Source: Burkholderiaceae bacterium (GTDB taxonomy: Bacteria; Pseudomonadota; Gammaproteobacteria; Burkholderiales; Burkholderiaceae). From it: a DNA stretch of 64,000 nucleotides. The translations under genes were made by a program, and so were the position numbers. Below, piece after piece: positions 52,163-61,500 of the stretch. The DNA is taken from the NCBI GenBank assembly GCA_021166835.1, contig JAJPEN010000076.1, forward strand, positions 4,517-68,516. The letters are read 5' to 3'. Positions within the stretch are counted from its first letter, which is position 1; every line of letters starts with the position of its first letter. The notes under the pieces are model-generated. The model did not search any database, was not told where the DNA came from, and saw nothing but the letters and a program-made list of their open reading frames with translations.

Positions 52163-52747
52163 ATGGCCGCCAGGATCCGCAAGCTGATCGTGCAGGTCGA
52201 CGAGACGCGCATCGAGATGAACCGGACGATCGAGCCGCCGACGCGCCGCGCGGTGGCGATGGCCGTGATCGAGAATCCGTGCGCCGGACGGTACGTCGAG
52301 AAGCTCGACGAGCTCATCGCCATCGGCGAGGAGCTCGGCGGCCTGCTCGGCAGCCGCTGCGTGCAGGCGCTCGGAATCGAGCCGGCGCAGGCGCACAGCT
52401 ACGGCAAGGCCGCCATCGTCGGCGAATCGGGCGAGCTCGAGCATGCCGCCGCGATCCTGCATCCGAAGCTCGGTGCCACGCTGCGCACCGCCGTCGGCAA
52501 GGGCGCGGCGCTCGTGCCCTCGGCCAAGAAGCGCGGCGGCCCGGGCAGCGCGATCGACGTGCCGCTCGGCCACAAGGACGCCGCATTCGTGCGCAGCCAC
52601 TTCGATGCGATCGAGGCACGCGTGAGCGATGCGCCGCGTGCCGACGAGATCGTCGTCGCGGTCGCCGTCACCGACAGCGGCCGACCGCTGCCGCGCGTGG
52701 GCGGCCTGCAGGTATCCGAGATCAAGGGCGAGGACGGCCTGCGCTAG
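52163..52747 (+). CDS. DUF1185 (amino acid synthesis family) protein, copy B
   Basis: 194 residues with AGGAGGA eight bases before ATG 52163. Clear paralogue of copy A: VIENPCAGRYVEKLDEL, SYGKAAIVGESGELEHAA, VPSAKKRGGPGSAIDVPLGHKDAAFVRSHFDAIEARV, RVGGL. Two side-by-side copies suggest a heteromer or two related reactions. Located between copy A and a complete branched-chain-type ABC importer. Confidence 0.85.
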   Translation: MAARIRKLIVQVDETRIEMNRTIEPPTRRAVAMAVIENPCAGRYVEKLDELIAIGEELGGLLGSRCVQALGIEPAQAHSYGKAAIVGESGELEHAAAILHPKLGATLRTAVGKGAALVPSAKKRGGPGSAIDVPLGHKDAAFVRSHFDAIEARVSDAPRADEIVVAVAVTDSGRPLPRVGGLQVSEIKGEDGLR

Positions 52748-52787
52748 GCTCGGCGACCACAACGATTCACCCCCTGGAGAGACATCC

Positions 52788-54008
52788 ATGGCAACACGCA
52801 GGCAGGTTCTTCGAGGCGGTCTGGCCGCCTCCGCACTCGGCACGCTCGGCGTGCTGAAACCGCTTCCCGCGCACGCGCAGGAACCGATCCGCATCGGCGA
52901 GGTCAACAGCTACAAGGCCCAGCCGATGTTCCTCGAGCCGTACAGGAAGGGCATGGATCTCGCCGTCGAGGAGATCAACAAGGCCGGCGGCATCGGCGGC
53001 CGGAAGGTCGAGCTGATCGTGCGCGACGACAACGCCAACCCGGGCGACGCGGTGCGCGTGGCCGAGGAGCTGGTCTCGCGCGAGCGGGTCGACGTGCTCA
53101 CCGGCTCGTTCCTCTCGAGCATCGGCCTGGCGCTGACCGATTTCGCCAAGCAGAAGAAGTTCTTCTTCCTCGCCAGCGAGCCGCTCACCGACAAGATCGT
53201 CTGGGAGAACGGCAACCGGTACACGTTCCGGCTGCGCCCGTCGACGTACATGCAGGTCGCGATGCTGGTGCCCGACGTGGTCGGCAAGAAGCTCAAGCGC
53301 TGGGCGCTGGTCTATCCGAACTACGAGTACGGGCAGTCGGCCGCCGCCACCTTCAAGCAGCTGATGAAGGCCGCGCAGCCCGACGTCGAATTCGTCGCCG
53401 AGCAGGCGCCGCCGCTGGGCCGCGTCGATTCGGGCAGCGTCGTGCAGGCGCTGGCCGACGCGAAGCCCGACGCGATCTTCAACGTGCTGTTCGGCGCCGA
53501 CCTGGCGAAGTTCGTGCGCGAGGGCAACACGCGCGGCCTGTTCAAGGGACGCGAGGTCGTCAGCCTGCTCACCGGCGAGCCCGAGTATCTCGATCCGCTG
53601 AAGGACGAAACGCCCGACGGCTGGCTGGTCACCGGCTATCCGTGGTACGGCATCAAGACGCCCGAGCACGACGGGTTCCTGAAGGCCTACCAGGCGCGCT
53701 TCAACGACTATCCGCGACTGGGCTCGATCGTCGGCTACAGCGCGATCAAGTCGCTGGCCGCCGGCATCGCGAAAGCCGGCTCCACCGACACCGAGAAGCT
53801 GATCGCCGCCTTCGAGGGCCTGTCGGTCGACACGCCGTTCGGCAGGATCCTCTATCGCCCGCTCGATCACCAGTCGACGATGGGCGCGTTCGTCGGACGA
53901 ACGAAGAACGACGGCGGCAAGGGCGTGATGGTCGACTACCGCTACCTCGACGGCGCGAAGTTCATGCCGCCGGACGACGTGGTCCGCAAGCTGCGCGCGG
54001 CGAGCTAG
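52788..54008 (+). CDS. ABC transporter substrate-binding protein, Leu/Ile/Val-urea type
   Basis: 406 residues. Tat-like signal (MATRRQVLRGGLAASALG, cut after AHAQ near residue 31), then IRIGEVNSYKAQPMFLEPYRKGMDLAVEEINKAGGIGGRKVELIVRDD, the periplasmic-binding-protein type I pattern. It should deliver a small acid or amide to the permease encoded next. In this island the ligand may be nicotinate, 6-hydroxynicotinate or a related N-heterocycle; no residue proves it. Confidence 0.9.
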   Translation: MATRRQVLRGGLAASALGTLGVLKPLPAHAQEPIRIGEVNSYKAQPMFLEPYRKGMDLAVEEINKAGGIGGRKVELIVRDDNANPGDAVRVAEELVSRERVDVLTGSFLSSIGLALTDFAKQKKFFFLASEPLTDKIVWENGNRYTFRLRPSTYMQVAMLVPDVVGKKLKRWALVYPNYEYGQSAAATFKQLMKAAQPDVEFVAEQAPPLGRVDSGSVVQALADAKPDAIFNVLFGADLAKFVREGNTRGLFKGREVVSLLTGEPEYLDPLKDETPDGWLVTGYPWYGIKTPEHDGFLKAYQARFNDYPRLGSIVGYSAIKSLAAGIAKAGSTDTEKLIAAFEGLSVDTPFGRILYRPLDHQSTMGAFVGRTKNDGGKGVMVDYRYLDGAKFMPPDDVVRKLRAAS

Positions 54009-54034
54009 AACGCCTCTTCGCGCCGGGGTCGTTC

Positions 54035-55933
54035 ATGAGCTTCTCGAGCTTCGTCGCCCAGCTCCTCAACGGACTGGCAGGCGCTTCTTCGCTGTTCCTG
54101 GTGGCGGCGGGGCTCTCGCTGATCTTCGGCGTGACGCGCATCGTCAACTTCGCGCACGGTTCGTTCTACATGGTCGGGATCTACGTGGCGTACACGCTCG
54201 TGGATCGGCTCGGCAGCGGCGTGGGCTTCTGGCCCGCGCTGCTGCTGGCGGCCGTCGCGGTCGGGATCCTCGGCGCGCTGGTCGAGCTGGTGGTGCTGCG
54301 GCGCATCTACCACGCGCCCGAGCTGTTCCAGCTGCTGGCGACCTTCGCGCTGGTACTCGTCATCAAGGACGCGGTGCTGTGGCTGTGGGGGCCGGCCGAG
54401 CTGCTCGGGCCACGCGCGCCCGGCCTGTCGGGGTCGGTGCCGATCCTCGGCCGCGCCTTCCCCACGTACGACCTGTTCCTGATCGTCATCGGCCCGGTCG
54501 TGCTGGGCCTGCTGTGGCTCGTTCTAACGCGCACGCGCTGGGGAACGCTGGTGCGCGCGGCCACGCAGGATCGCGACATGGTCGGCGCGCTCGGCGTGAA
54601 CCAGGCGTGGCTGTTCACCGCAGTGTTCGCACTCGGCGCATTCCTCGCCGGCCTGGGCGGCGCATTGCAGCTGCCGCGCGAGCCCGCCAACCTCGAGATG
54701 GACCTGCACACCATCGGCGCGGCCTTCGTCGTCGTCGTCGTCGGCGGCATGGGATCGATTCCCGGCGCCTACGTCGCCGCGCTGCTGATCGCCGAGCTCA
54801 AGGCGCTGTGCATCTGGCTCGGGCTGGTCGACGTGCTGGGCTTCAGCATCTCGTTCTCGCGCCTGACACTGGTGGTCGAGTTCCTGGTGATGGCCGTGGT
54901 GCTCGTCGTGCGCCCCTGGGGGCTGATGGGGCGCCCGCAGGCGCCGAGCCGCAACGCGGCGGCGGTCGAGCAGCCTCTGCGCAGGCCCGACACGATCTTC
55001 AAGGCCGGCGCCGCGGCGCTGCTGCTCGCGCTGGCCGCGCTGCCGGCGCTCAGTGCGCAGGCGCCCTACACGCTCGTGCTCGCCATCGACCTGCTGATCG
55101 CCGCGCTGTTCGCGACCAGCCTGCACTTCATCATGGGCCCGGCCGGCATGCACTCGTTCGGCCATGCCGCGTATTTCGGGCTCGGCGCCTACGCGGCGGC
55201 GCTGCTGGTGCGCGCGCTCGCGCTGCCGATGGAAGCCGCGCTCGTCGTCGCGCCGCTGGCCGCGGCGCTCGGCGCCTTCGTGTACGGCTGGTTCTGCGTG
55301 CGCCTGTCGGGTGTGTACCTGGCGATGCTCACGCTGGCTTTCGCGCAGATCACCTGGGCGATCGTCTACCAGTGGGACAGCCTCACCGGAGGCAGCAACG
55401 GCCTGACCGGCGTCTGGCCGTCGGCCTGGCTGGCCGATCGCAGCGCGTACTACTACCTCACCTTCGCGCTCGCGGCCGCCGGCGTGCTGCTGCTGTGGCG
55501 CTTCCTCTACGCGCCCTTCGGCTATGCGATGCGCGCCACGCGCGATTCGCCGCTGCGCGCCGACGCGATCGGCATCGACGTGCGGCGCGTGCAGTGGGTC
55601 GCCTTCGTCGTCGCCGGCCTGTTCGCCGGCGTCGCGGGCGCCCTCTACGCGTTCTCCAAGGGAAGCATCTCGCCCGAGGGCCTCTACGTGACGAAGTCGG
55701 TCGACGGCCTGGTGATGGTGCTGCTCGGCGGGCTGAACACGCTGTCGGGCGGGGCGGTCGGCGCCGTCACCTTCACCTGGCTGCACGACGCGGTCGCCCG
55801 CAACACCGAGTACTGGCGCGCGATGCTGGGCGCGATCATCCTGGTCCTCGTCATGCTGTTCCCGCAGGGAATCGCCGGCTTCGTACGACAGATCGTCTAC
55901 GGGCGCCGGGAAGCGAAAGGAGAGCCGCGATGA
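54035..55933 (+). CDS. Fused LivH-LivM-type ABC permease
   Basis: 632 residues. The first half (residues 1-300) is a LivH permease (VAAGLSLIFGVTRIVNFAHGSFYMVG near 22; GALGVNQAWLFTAVFALGAFLAG near 186), and the second half (about 325-632) is a LivM permease (GPAGMHSFGHAAYFGLGAYAAALL near 368; TRDSPLRADAIGIDVRRVQWVAFVVAGLFAGVAGALYA near 503). In most systems these are separate genes. Both domains appear complete, so one polypeptide would form the whole channel. The stop overlaps the ATPase start (ATGA). Confidence 0.92.
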   Translation: MSFSSFVAQLLNGLAGASSLFLVAAGLSLIFGVTRIVNFAHGSFYMVGIYVAYTLVDRLGSGVGFWPALLLAAVAVGILGALVELVVLRRIYHAPELFQLLATFALVLVIKDAVLWLWGPAELLGPRAPGLSGSVPILGRAFPTYDLFLIVIGPVVLGLLWLVLTRTRWGTLVRAATQDRDMVGALGVNQAWLFTAVFALGAFLAGLGGALQLPREPANLEMDLHTIGAAFVVVVVGGMGSIPGAYVAALLIAELKALCIWLGLVDVLGFSISFSRLTLVVEFLVMAVVLVVRPWGLMGRPQAPSRNAAAVEQPLRRPDTIFKAGAAALLLALAALPALSAQAPYTLVLAIDLLIAALFATSLHFIMGPAGMHSFGHAAYFGLGAYAAALLVRALALPMEAALVVAPLAAALGAFVYGWFCVRLSGVYLAMLTLAFAQITWAIVYQWDSLTGGSNGLTGVWPSAWLADRSAYYYLTFALAAAGVLLLWRFLYAPFGYAMRATRDSPLRADAIGIDVRRVQWVAFVVAGLFAGVAGALYAFSKGSISPEGLYVTKSVDGLVMVLLGGLNTLSGGAVGAVTFTWLHDAVARNTEYWRAMLGAIILVLVMLFPQGIAGFVRQIVYGRREAKGEPR

Positions 55934-56712
55934 GCCTGCTGACGGTATCCGGCCTCGGCAAGTCCTTCGGCGGCATCCGCGCGGTCGACGGCATCGATTT
56001 CGAGCTGAAGGCCGGAGAGCTGCTCGCGCTGATCGGGCCGAACGGCGCGGGCAAGTCGACGACCTTCAACATGGTGAACGGCCAGCTGCGTGCCGACCGC
56101 GGCTCGATCCGCCTCGACGGCGTCGAGCTCGTCGGCCTGAAGCCGCGACAGATCTGGCGCCTCGGCGTGGGACGCACGTTCCAGATCGCAGCGACCTTCG
56201 CCTCGCTCACCGTCGTCGAGAACGTGCAGATGGCGCTGATCTCGGCCGATCGCAGGCTGTACTCGTTCTGGCGGCCGGCACGCGAGCACAGGCGCGACGA
56301 GGCGATCGAGCTGCTGAAGAAAGTCGGCATGGCGGCGCAGGCCGACCGGCCGTGCAGCGTGCTCGCCTACGGCGACGTCAAGCGGGTCGAGCTGGCGATC
56401 GCGATGGCCAACGCGCCGAAGCTGCTGCTGATGGACGAGCCGACCGCCGGAATGGCCCCGGCCGAGCGCAACGACCTGATGGCGCTCACCAGGGATCTGG
56501 TCGTCGAACGCAACATGGGCGTGCTCTTCACCGAGCACAGCATGGACGTCGTGTTCGCCTACGCCGACCGCATGGTCGTGCTGGCGCGCGGGCGGCTGAT
56601 CGCCCAGGGCGCTCCGGCCGAGATCCGCGACGATCCGAAGGTGCAGGAAGTGTATTTCGGCAGCGGCAAGACCTTCGAGAAGAAGGCGGTCGCGGCGGAG
56701 GCGGTGCCGTGA
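55930..56712 (+). CDS. Branched-chain-type ABC transporter ATPase, LivG type
   Basis: 260 residues. Walker A GPNGAGKST near residue 37; the signature region is LAYGDVKRVELAIAMANAPKLLLMDEPTAGM (the usual LSxG serine-glycine is LAYG, as commonly seen in LivG). Stop overlaps the GTG start of the second ATPase (GTGA). Works with the fused permease. Confidence 0.92.
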   Translation: MSLLTVSGLGKSFGGIRAVDGIDFELKAGELLALIGPNGAGKSTTFNMVNGQLRADRGSIRLDGVELVGLKPRQIWRLGVGRTFQIAATFASLTVVENVQMALISADRRLYSFWRPAREHRRDEAIELLKKVGMAAQADRPCSVLAYGDVKRVELAIAMANAPKLLLMDEPTAGMAPAERNDLMALTRDLVVERNMGVLFTEHSMDVVFAYADRMVVLARGRLIAQGAPAEIRDDPKVQEVYFGSGKTFEKKAVAAEAVP

Positions 56713-57464
56713 GCGCGCACGACGCAGCGGCAACGCCGGCGAACGTCCTGCTCGACGTGCGCGCGCTGTCGGCCTGGTACGGCGCAGCGCGCATCCTCTT
56801 CGACGTCGACCTGCAGGTGCGCCGCGGAGAGGTCGTCGCGCTGATGGGTCGCAACGGCGCCGGCAAGTCGACGACGCTGAGCGCCATCATGGGTATGCTC
56901 GACAGGCGCAAGGGCGCGCTCGTCTTCATGGATCGCGACATCTCGCGCAGCGAGCCGCACGAGGTGGCCTCGCACGGGCTGGGCTTCGTCCCCGAGGACC
57001 GGCGGATCTTCACCGACCTCACCGTGCTCGAGAACCTCGAGGTCGGCCGGCAGGCGCCGCGCCGCTGGCCCGACGGCAGCGAAGCGCCGCACTGGACGCC
57101 CGAGCGGCTGTTCGCCCTCTTTCCCAACCTGGGCGAGATGCCCGACCGCCCCGGCGGACGCATGAGCGGCGGCGAGCAGCAGATGCTCACCGTCGCGCGC
57201 ACGCTGATGGGGAACCCCTTCGTCGTGCTGCTCGACGAGCCGTCGGAAGGCGTCGCGCCGGTGATCGTCGAGCAGATGGCGCAGATGATCGTCGAGCTGA
57301 AGGCGCGCGGCGTGAGCATCCTGCTCTCGGAACAGAACATGCACTTCGCCGAGCTCGTCTCCGACCGCGCCTACGTGCTCGAGAAGGGGCAGATCCGCTT
57401 CGCCGGCTCGATGCGCGAGCTGGCGGACAACGAAGAGGTGCGCCGCGCGTACCTCAGCGTCTGA
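56709..57464 (+). CDS. Branched-chain-type ABC transporter ATPase, LivF type
   Basis: 251 residues from a GTG that overlaps the LivG-type stop. Walker A GRNGAGKSTT near residue 46, signature RMSGGEQQMLTVARTLMG near 154, Walker B FVVLLDEPSEGVAP. Last gene of the importer. A 14-bp tandem repeat follows directly, then the MarR regulator. Confidence 0.92.
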   Translation: MSAHDAAATPANVLLDVRALSAWYGAARILFDVDLQVRRGEVVALMGRNGAGKSTTLSAIMGMLDRRKGALVFMDRDISRSEPHEVASHGLGFVPEDRRIFTDLTVLENLEVGRQAPRRWPDGSEAPHWTPERLFALFPNLGEMPDRPGGRMSGGEQQMLTVARTLMGNPFVVLLDEPSEGVAPVIVEQMAQMIVELKARGVSILLSEQNMHFAELVSDRAYVLEKGQIRFAGSMRELADNEEVRRAYLSV

Positions 57465-57466
57465 TA

Positions 57467-57494
57467 CGACTCCACATCGACGACTCCACATCGA
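57467..57494. repeat. 14-bp tandem repeat before the MarR gene
   Basis: CGACTCCACATCGA occurs twice in tandem (57467-57480, 57481-57494) and a partial third copy follows. It fills the gap between the ABC operon and the MarR regulator, 29 bases before that ATG. It might be a binding site or slippage product. Confidence 0.7.
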
Positions 57495-57522
57495 CGACTC
57501 CCCATTGCGACCGGAGAGCCTC

Positions 57523-57975
57523 ATGCCCGTCACCGCCGCCGACTACCGATTCACCGAGCAGATCGGATTCCTGCTGCGCCGCGCCTACCAGCGCCACACG
57601 GCGATCTTCAGGGAGATCGTTCCCGACTCGCAGCTCACGGCGGCGCAGTTCGTCGTGCTGTGCACGCTGCGCGACCTGCCGGGCTGCCAGGTGCGCGACA
57701 TCGCCGGGGCGACGGCGATCGACGAGCCGTCGGTGCGCGGAATCCTCGAGCGGCTGAAGTGGCGCGAGCTGATCACCGTCTCCCACGAACCGGGCGATGC
57801 GCGCCAGCTCGACATCGCGCTCACGCCGGCCGGCCGCACCGTCGTCGACACGATCACGCCGCTGGCCGCGCAGATCTCCGAGCTCACCTTCGGCGACCTC
57901 GACGAGGACGAACGCGCGACGATCGTCCGGCTGCTGCGCCGGCTCGTCGGCGAGGAGCGCGGCGCGGCCGAATGA
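57523..57975 (+). CDS. MarR-family regulator, possibly NicR-like
   Basis: 150 residues with CCGGAGAG before ATG 57523. Winged-helix region VVLCTLRDLPGCQVRDIAGATAIDEPSVRGILERLKWRELITVSHEPGDARQLDIALTPAG (about residues 42-110). NicR, the MarR-type repressor of nicotinate genes in Pseudomonas putida, responds to 6-hydroxynicotinate; the same role is likely because this gene overlaps the nicotinate hydroxylase gene by four bases. Ligand is inferred. Confidence 0.87.
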   Translation: MPVTAADYRFTEQIGFLLRRAYQRHTAIFREIVPDSQLTAAQFVVLCTLRDLPGCQVRDIAGATAIDEPSVRGILERLKWRELITVSHEPGDARQLDIALTPAGRTVVDTITPLAAQISELTFGDLDEDERATIVRLLRRLVGEERGAAE

Positions 57976-58595
57976 ACCGGCGTAGTCCGCCCTCGCAACA
58001 GGAGATCGTCGTGCCGCCGCATGCCTGCGCTTCGCCGATTTCGCTGCAAGTGAACGGCGCCGAGCACCGCATCGCGGCGGCGCCCGACACGCCGCTGCTG
58101 ACGGTGTTGCGCAACGACCTGGGCCTGAACGGCCCGAAATACGGGTGCGGCCTCGGCCAGTGCGGAGCGTGCACCGTGCTCGTCGACGGAACGGCGGCGC
58201 GCGCCTGCGTGATCCCGCTGGCCGGCGCGGCCGGACGGCGCATCACGACGCTCGAAGGGCTCGGCACGCGCAGCCGCCCGCATCCGGTGCAGCAGGCGTT
58301 CATCGACGAGCAGGCCGCGCAGTGCGGCTACTGCCTGAACGGCATGATCGTCGCCGCGGTCGCGCTGCTGCAGCACACGCCGCATCCGGGCGAGGCCGAG
58401 ATCCGCGCGGCGCTCAGCGGCAACCTGTGTCGCTGCGGCACCCACGTCGAGATCGTGCGGGCGGTGCGGAAGGCGGCGCTGCTGCTCGAACGGCAGGCGG
58501 TGCGCGAGCCGGACGCGGTGCCGGGCGCCACGCAGGCGAACGCTGCGCTATCGGACGCAGCGCAGCCGAATGCCACGCAGCCGGAAGCCTACTGA
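57972..58595 (+). CDS. nicA: Nicotinate hydroxylase 2Fe-2S subunit, NicA type
   Basis: 207 residues. Two [2Fe-2S] clusters: plant-type cysteines C59, C64, C67, C79 (YGCGLGQCGAC), and C118, C121, C153, C155 (QCGYCLNG and NLCRCGTH), standard for the xanthine dehydrogenase family. The last 35 residues are a low-complexity tail. Start overlaps the MarR stop (ATGA). It passes electrons from the molybdopterin subunit to the hemes of the next protein. Confidence 0.87.
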   Translation: MNRRSPPSQQEIVVPPHACASPISLQVNGAEHRIAAAPDTPLLTVLRNDLGLNGPKYGCGLGQCGACTVLVDGTAARACVIPLAGAAGRRITTLEGLGTRSRPHPVQQAFIDEQAAQCGYCLNGMIVAAVALLQHTPHPGEAEIRAALSGNLCRCGTHVEIVRAVRKAALLLERQAVREPDAVPGATQANAALSDAAQPNATQPEAY

Positions 58596-61500
58596 CGCCG
58601 CCGTGGATCGCCCGCATCCGCTGCGCACGCGGCGCGACTTTCTCGAGCAGGACGACGCGCTGATCGTCGTCCGCCAGCCGCCCGCGCCCCCGCCGCCGGC
58701 GCGCGGCCAGCCGCCCGGCGTGCCGCCGAACCCGGCCGAGGGCGCCGAGGTGCTGCTGTCGATCCACGCGGACGGACGCATCGTCGCGCTGAACGGCCAC
58801 GTCGACCTCGGCACCGGCGTCCGCACGGCGCTGGCGCAGATCGTCGCCGAGGAGCTCGACGTCGCGCCCGGGCGCGTCGAGATGGTGCTGGGCGACACGG
58901 CCCGCGCGCCGAACCAGGGCCTGACGATCGCCAGCGCGACGATCCAGGTGACGGCCGTCCCGCTGCGCCAGGCCGCCGCGCAGGCGCGCGCGTACCTCGT
59001 CGAACGCGCAGCCGAGGCGCTCGGCGCGCCGCCCTCGTCGCTGCGCGTGTGCGACGGCATCGTCGAGTGCGCGAGCGACGCGGGAGACGGTGTCGACTGC
59101 ACGAACGGCGCGCAGGTCGACGCCGGCGTCCGGCGGATCAGCTACGGCGAGCTCGTCCGCGGGCGGCGCCGCGTGCTCGAGCTCGACCCGCAGGCGCGCG
59201 TCAAGCCCGCCACCGAGTACCGCGTCGTCGGCAGCGAGGTGCCGCGCGTCGACATCCCGGCGAAGGTCTTCGGCGAGACGAGCTTCGTGCACGACCTGCG
59301 GGTTGCCGGCATGCTGCACGGTCGCGTCGTGCGTCCGCCCTACGCCGGCGCCGATCACGGCGAGTTCATCGGCAACACGCTCGAGTCGGTCGACGAATCG
59401 TCGATCGCGCACATCCCCGGCGTTCGCGCGGTGGTCGTCCTCCGCGATTTCGTCGGCGTCGTCGCCGAGCGCGAGGAACACGCCGAGCAGGCCGCGGCCG
59501 CGCTGCGCGTGCACTGGAAACCGTGGCCCGGCCTGCCGCCGCTGGAGGATCTCGAGCAGGCGCTGCGCGCCAACCCGTCCACCACGCGCCGCGTCGTCGA
59601 CGAAGGCGACGTCGACGCGGCGCTGGGCGACGGCGAGCGAGCGATCTCGCGCAGCTACGTCTGGCCGTACCAGATGCACGCGTCGATCGGGCCGTCGTGC
59701 GCGGTCGCCGCCTGGCACGGTGAAGCGGCCGAACCGCATGCGCTGACGGTCTGGGCCGGAACGCAGAACCCGCACGTGCTGCGCGCCGACCTGGCGACGC
59801 TGCTCGCGCTGCCGGACGTCTCGATCGAGGTGATCCGGATGGAGGCCGCGGGCTGCTACGGCCGCAACTGCGCCGACGACGTCGCCGCCGACGCGGCGCT
59901 GCTCTCGCGCGCGGTCGGCGCGCCGGTGCGCGTGCAGCTCAGCCGCGAGCAGGAGCACCTGTGGGAGCCGAAGGGCACCGCGCAGTGGATGCAGGTGCGC
60001 GGCGCGCTCGACGGCTCGGGCGCCTTCGATGCCTACGACTTCTCGGTCGCCTATCCGTCGAACGGCGCGCCCACGCTTGCGCTGCTGCTCACGCGCGCGA
60101 TCGACCCGGTGGCGCGCTCCTTCGAGATGGGCGACCGCACGGCCCGGCCGCCGTACACCGTGCCGAACCTGCGCGTGACGATCCAGGACATGGCGCCGAT
60201 CCTGCGCGCGTCGTGGCTGCGCGGCGTCTCGGCGCTGCCGAATTCGTTCGCGCACGAATCCTTCGTCGACGAGCTGGCGAGCCTGGCACGCGTCGATCCG
60301 GTCGAGTTCCGGCTGCGCCACCTGAACGACGAGCGCGGCAGCGAACTGCTGCGCGCCACTGCCGAGCGCGCCGGCTGGGTCGCGCACGACGGGCCGCAGC
60401 AGCTCGGCCGCAGCGGCGACCTGCTGCACGGCCGCGGTGTCGCCTATGCGCGCTACGTGCACGGGCAGTGGCCGGGCGTCGCCGCAGCCTGGTCGGCGTG
60501 GGTGGCCGACGTCGACGTCGATCGCGCCACCGGCGAGGTGCACGTGCGGCGCGTGGTCGTCGGCCAGGATTCGGGGCTGGTCGTCAACCCGGCGGGCGCG
60601 CGGCACCAGGTGCAGGGCAACGTGATCCAGACGACGAGCCGCGCGCTGCAGGAACGCGTGCGGATCGATCCGCAGACGAGCGTCGTCTCCGGGCGCGAAT
60701 GGGGCAGCTACCCGATCCTCGACTTCCGCCAGGTCCCGGTCATCGAGGTCGTGACGATGCCGCGGCCCGGCGAGGCGCCGCTCGGTGTCGGCGAGTCGGC
60801 GTCGGTGCCCGGAACGGCGGCGATCGCCAACGCGATCTTCGATGCGACCGGCATCCGCTTCCGGCAGCCGCCGTTCACGCCCGAGGTCGTTCGCGCGGCG
60901 CTGCATCCGCTGCCTGCTGCGGGCGACGGCGCCGCGGGCGCGTCGTCGGCCGCAGGCGCGACGCGCGGTGCGCCGCGCTTCTTGCCGACGACGCGCCCCA
61001 CGCACCCGCCGCCCGCCGCTCCAAGGTGGCCGCGCGGCAAGCGCTGGTGGGCCGGCGCCGGCGCGCTGCTCGCCGGCGTGGCGGGCTTCGCCGCCGGAGC
61101 ACTCGGCTGGCGCGCGGCGATGCCGCCGATCCCGCGCGCCGACGTCTCGATGTACACGGCGGCGACGATCGAGCGCGGCCGCCAGCTCGCCGCCGTCGGC
61201 AACTGCGTCGGCTGCCACACGGCTGCGGGCGGCGCGCCGAACGCCGGCGGCCTGGAGATGCCCACCCCCTTCGGGACGATCCGCACGACCAACATCACGC
61301 CCGACGTCGAGACCGGGATCGGCGGCTGGTCGCTCCCCGCGTTCCAGCGCGCGATGCGCGAGGGAATCGCGCGCGACGGACGCCACCTGTATCCGGCATT
61401 CCCCTATCCGTCGTACACGCGCACCACCGACGAGGACCTGACCGCCCTCTATGCGTGGCTGATGAGCCAGCCTGCCGTGCGCAACGACGTGGCTGCGTCG

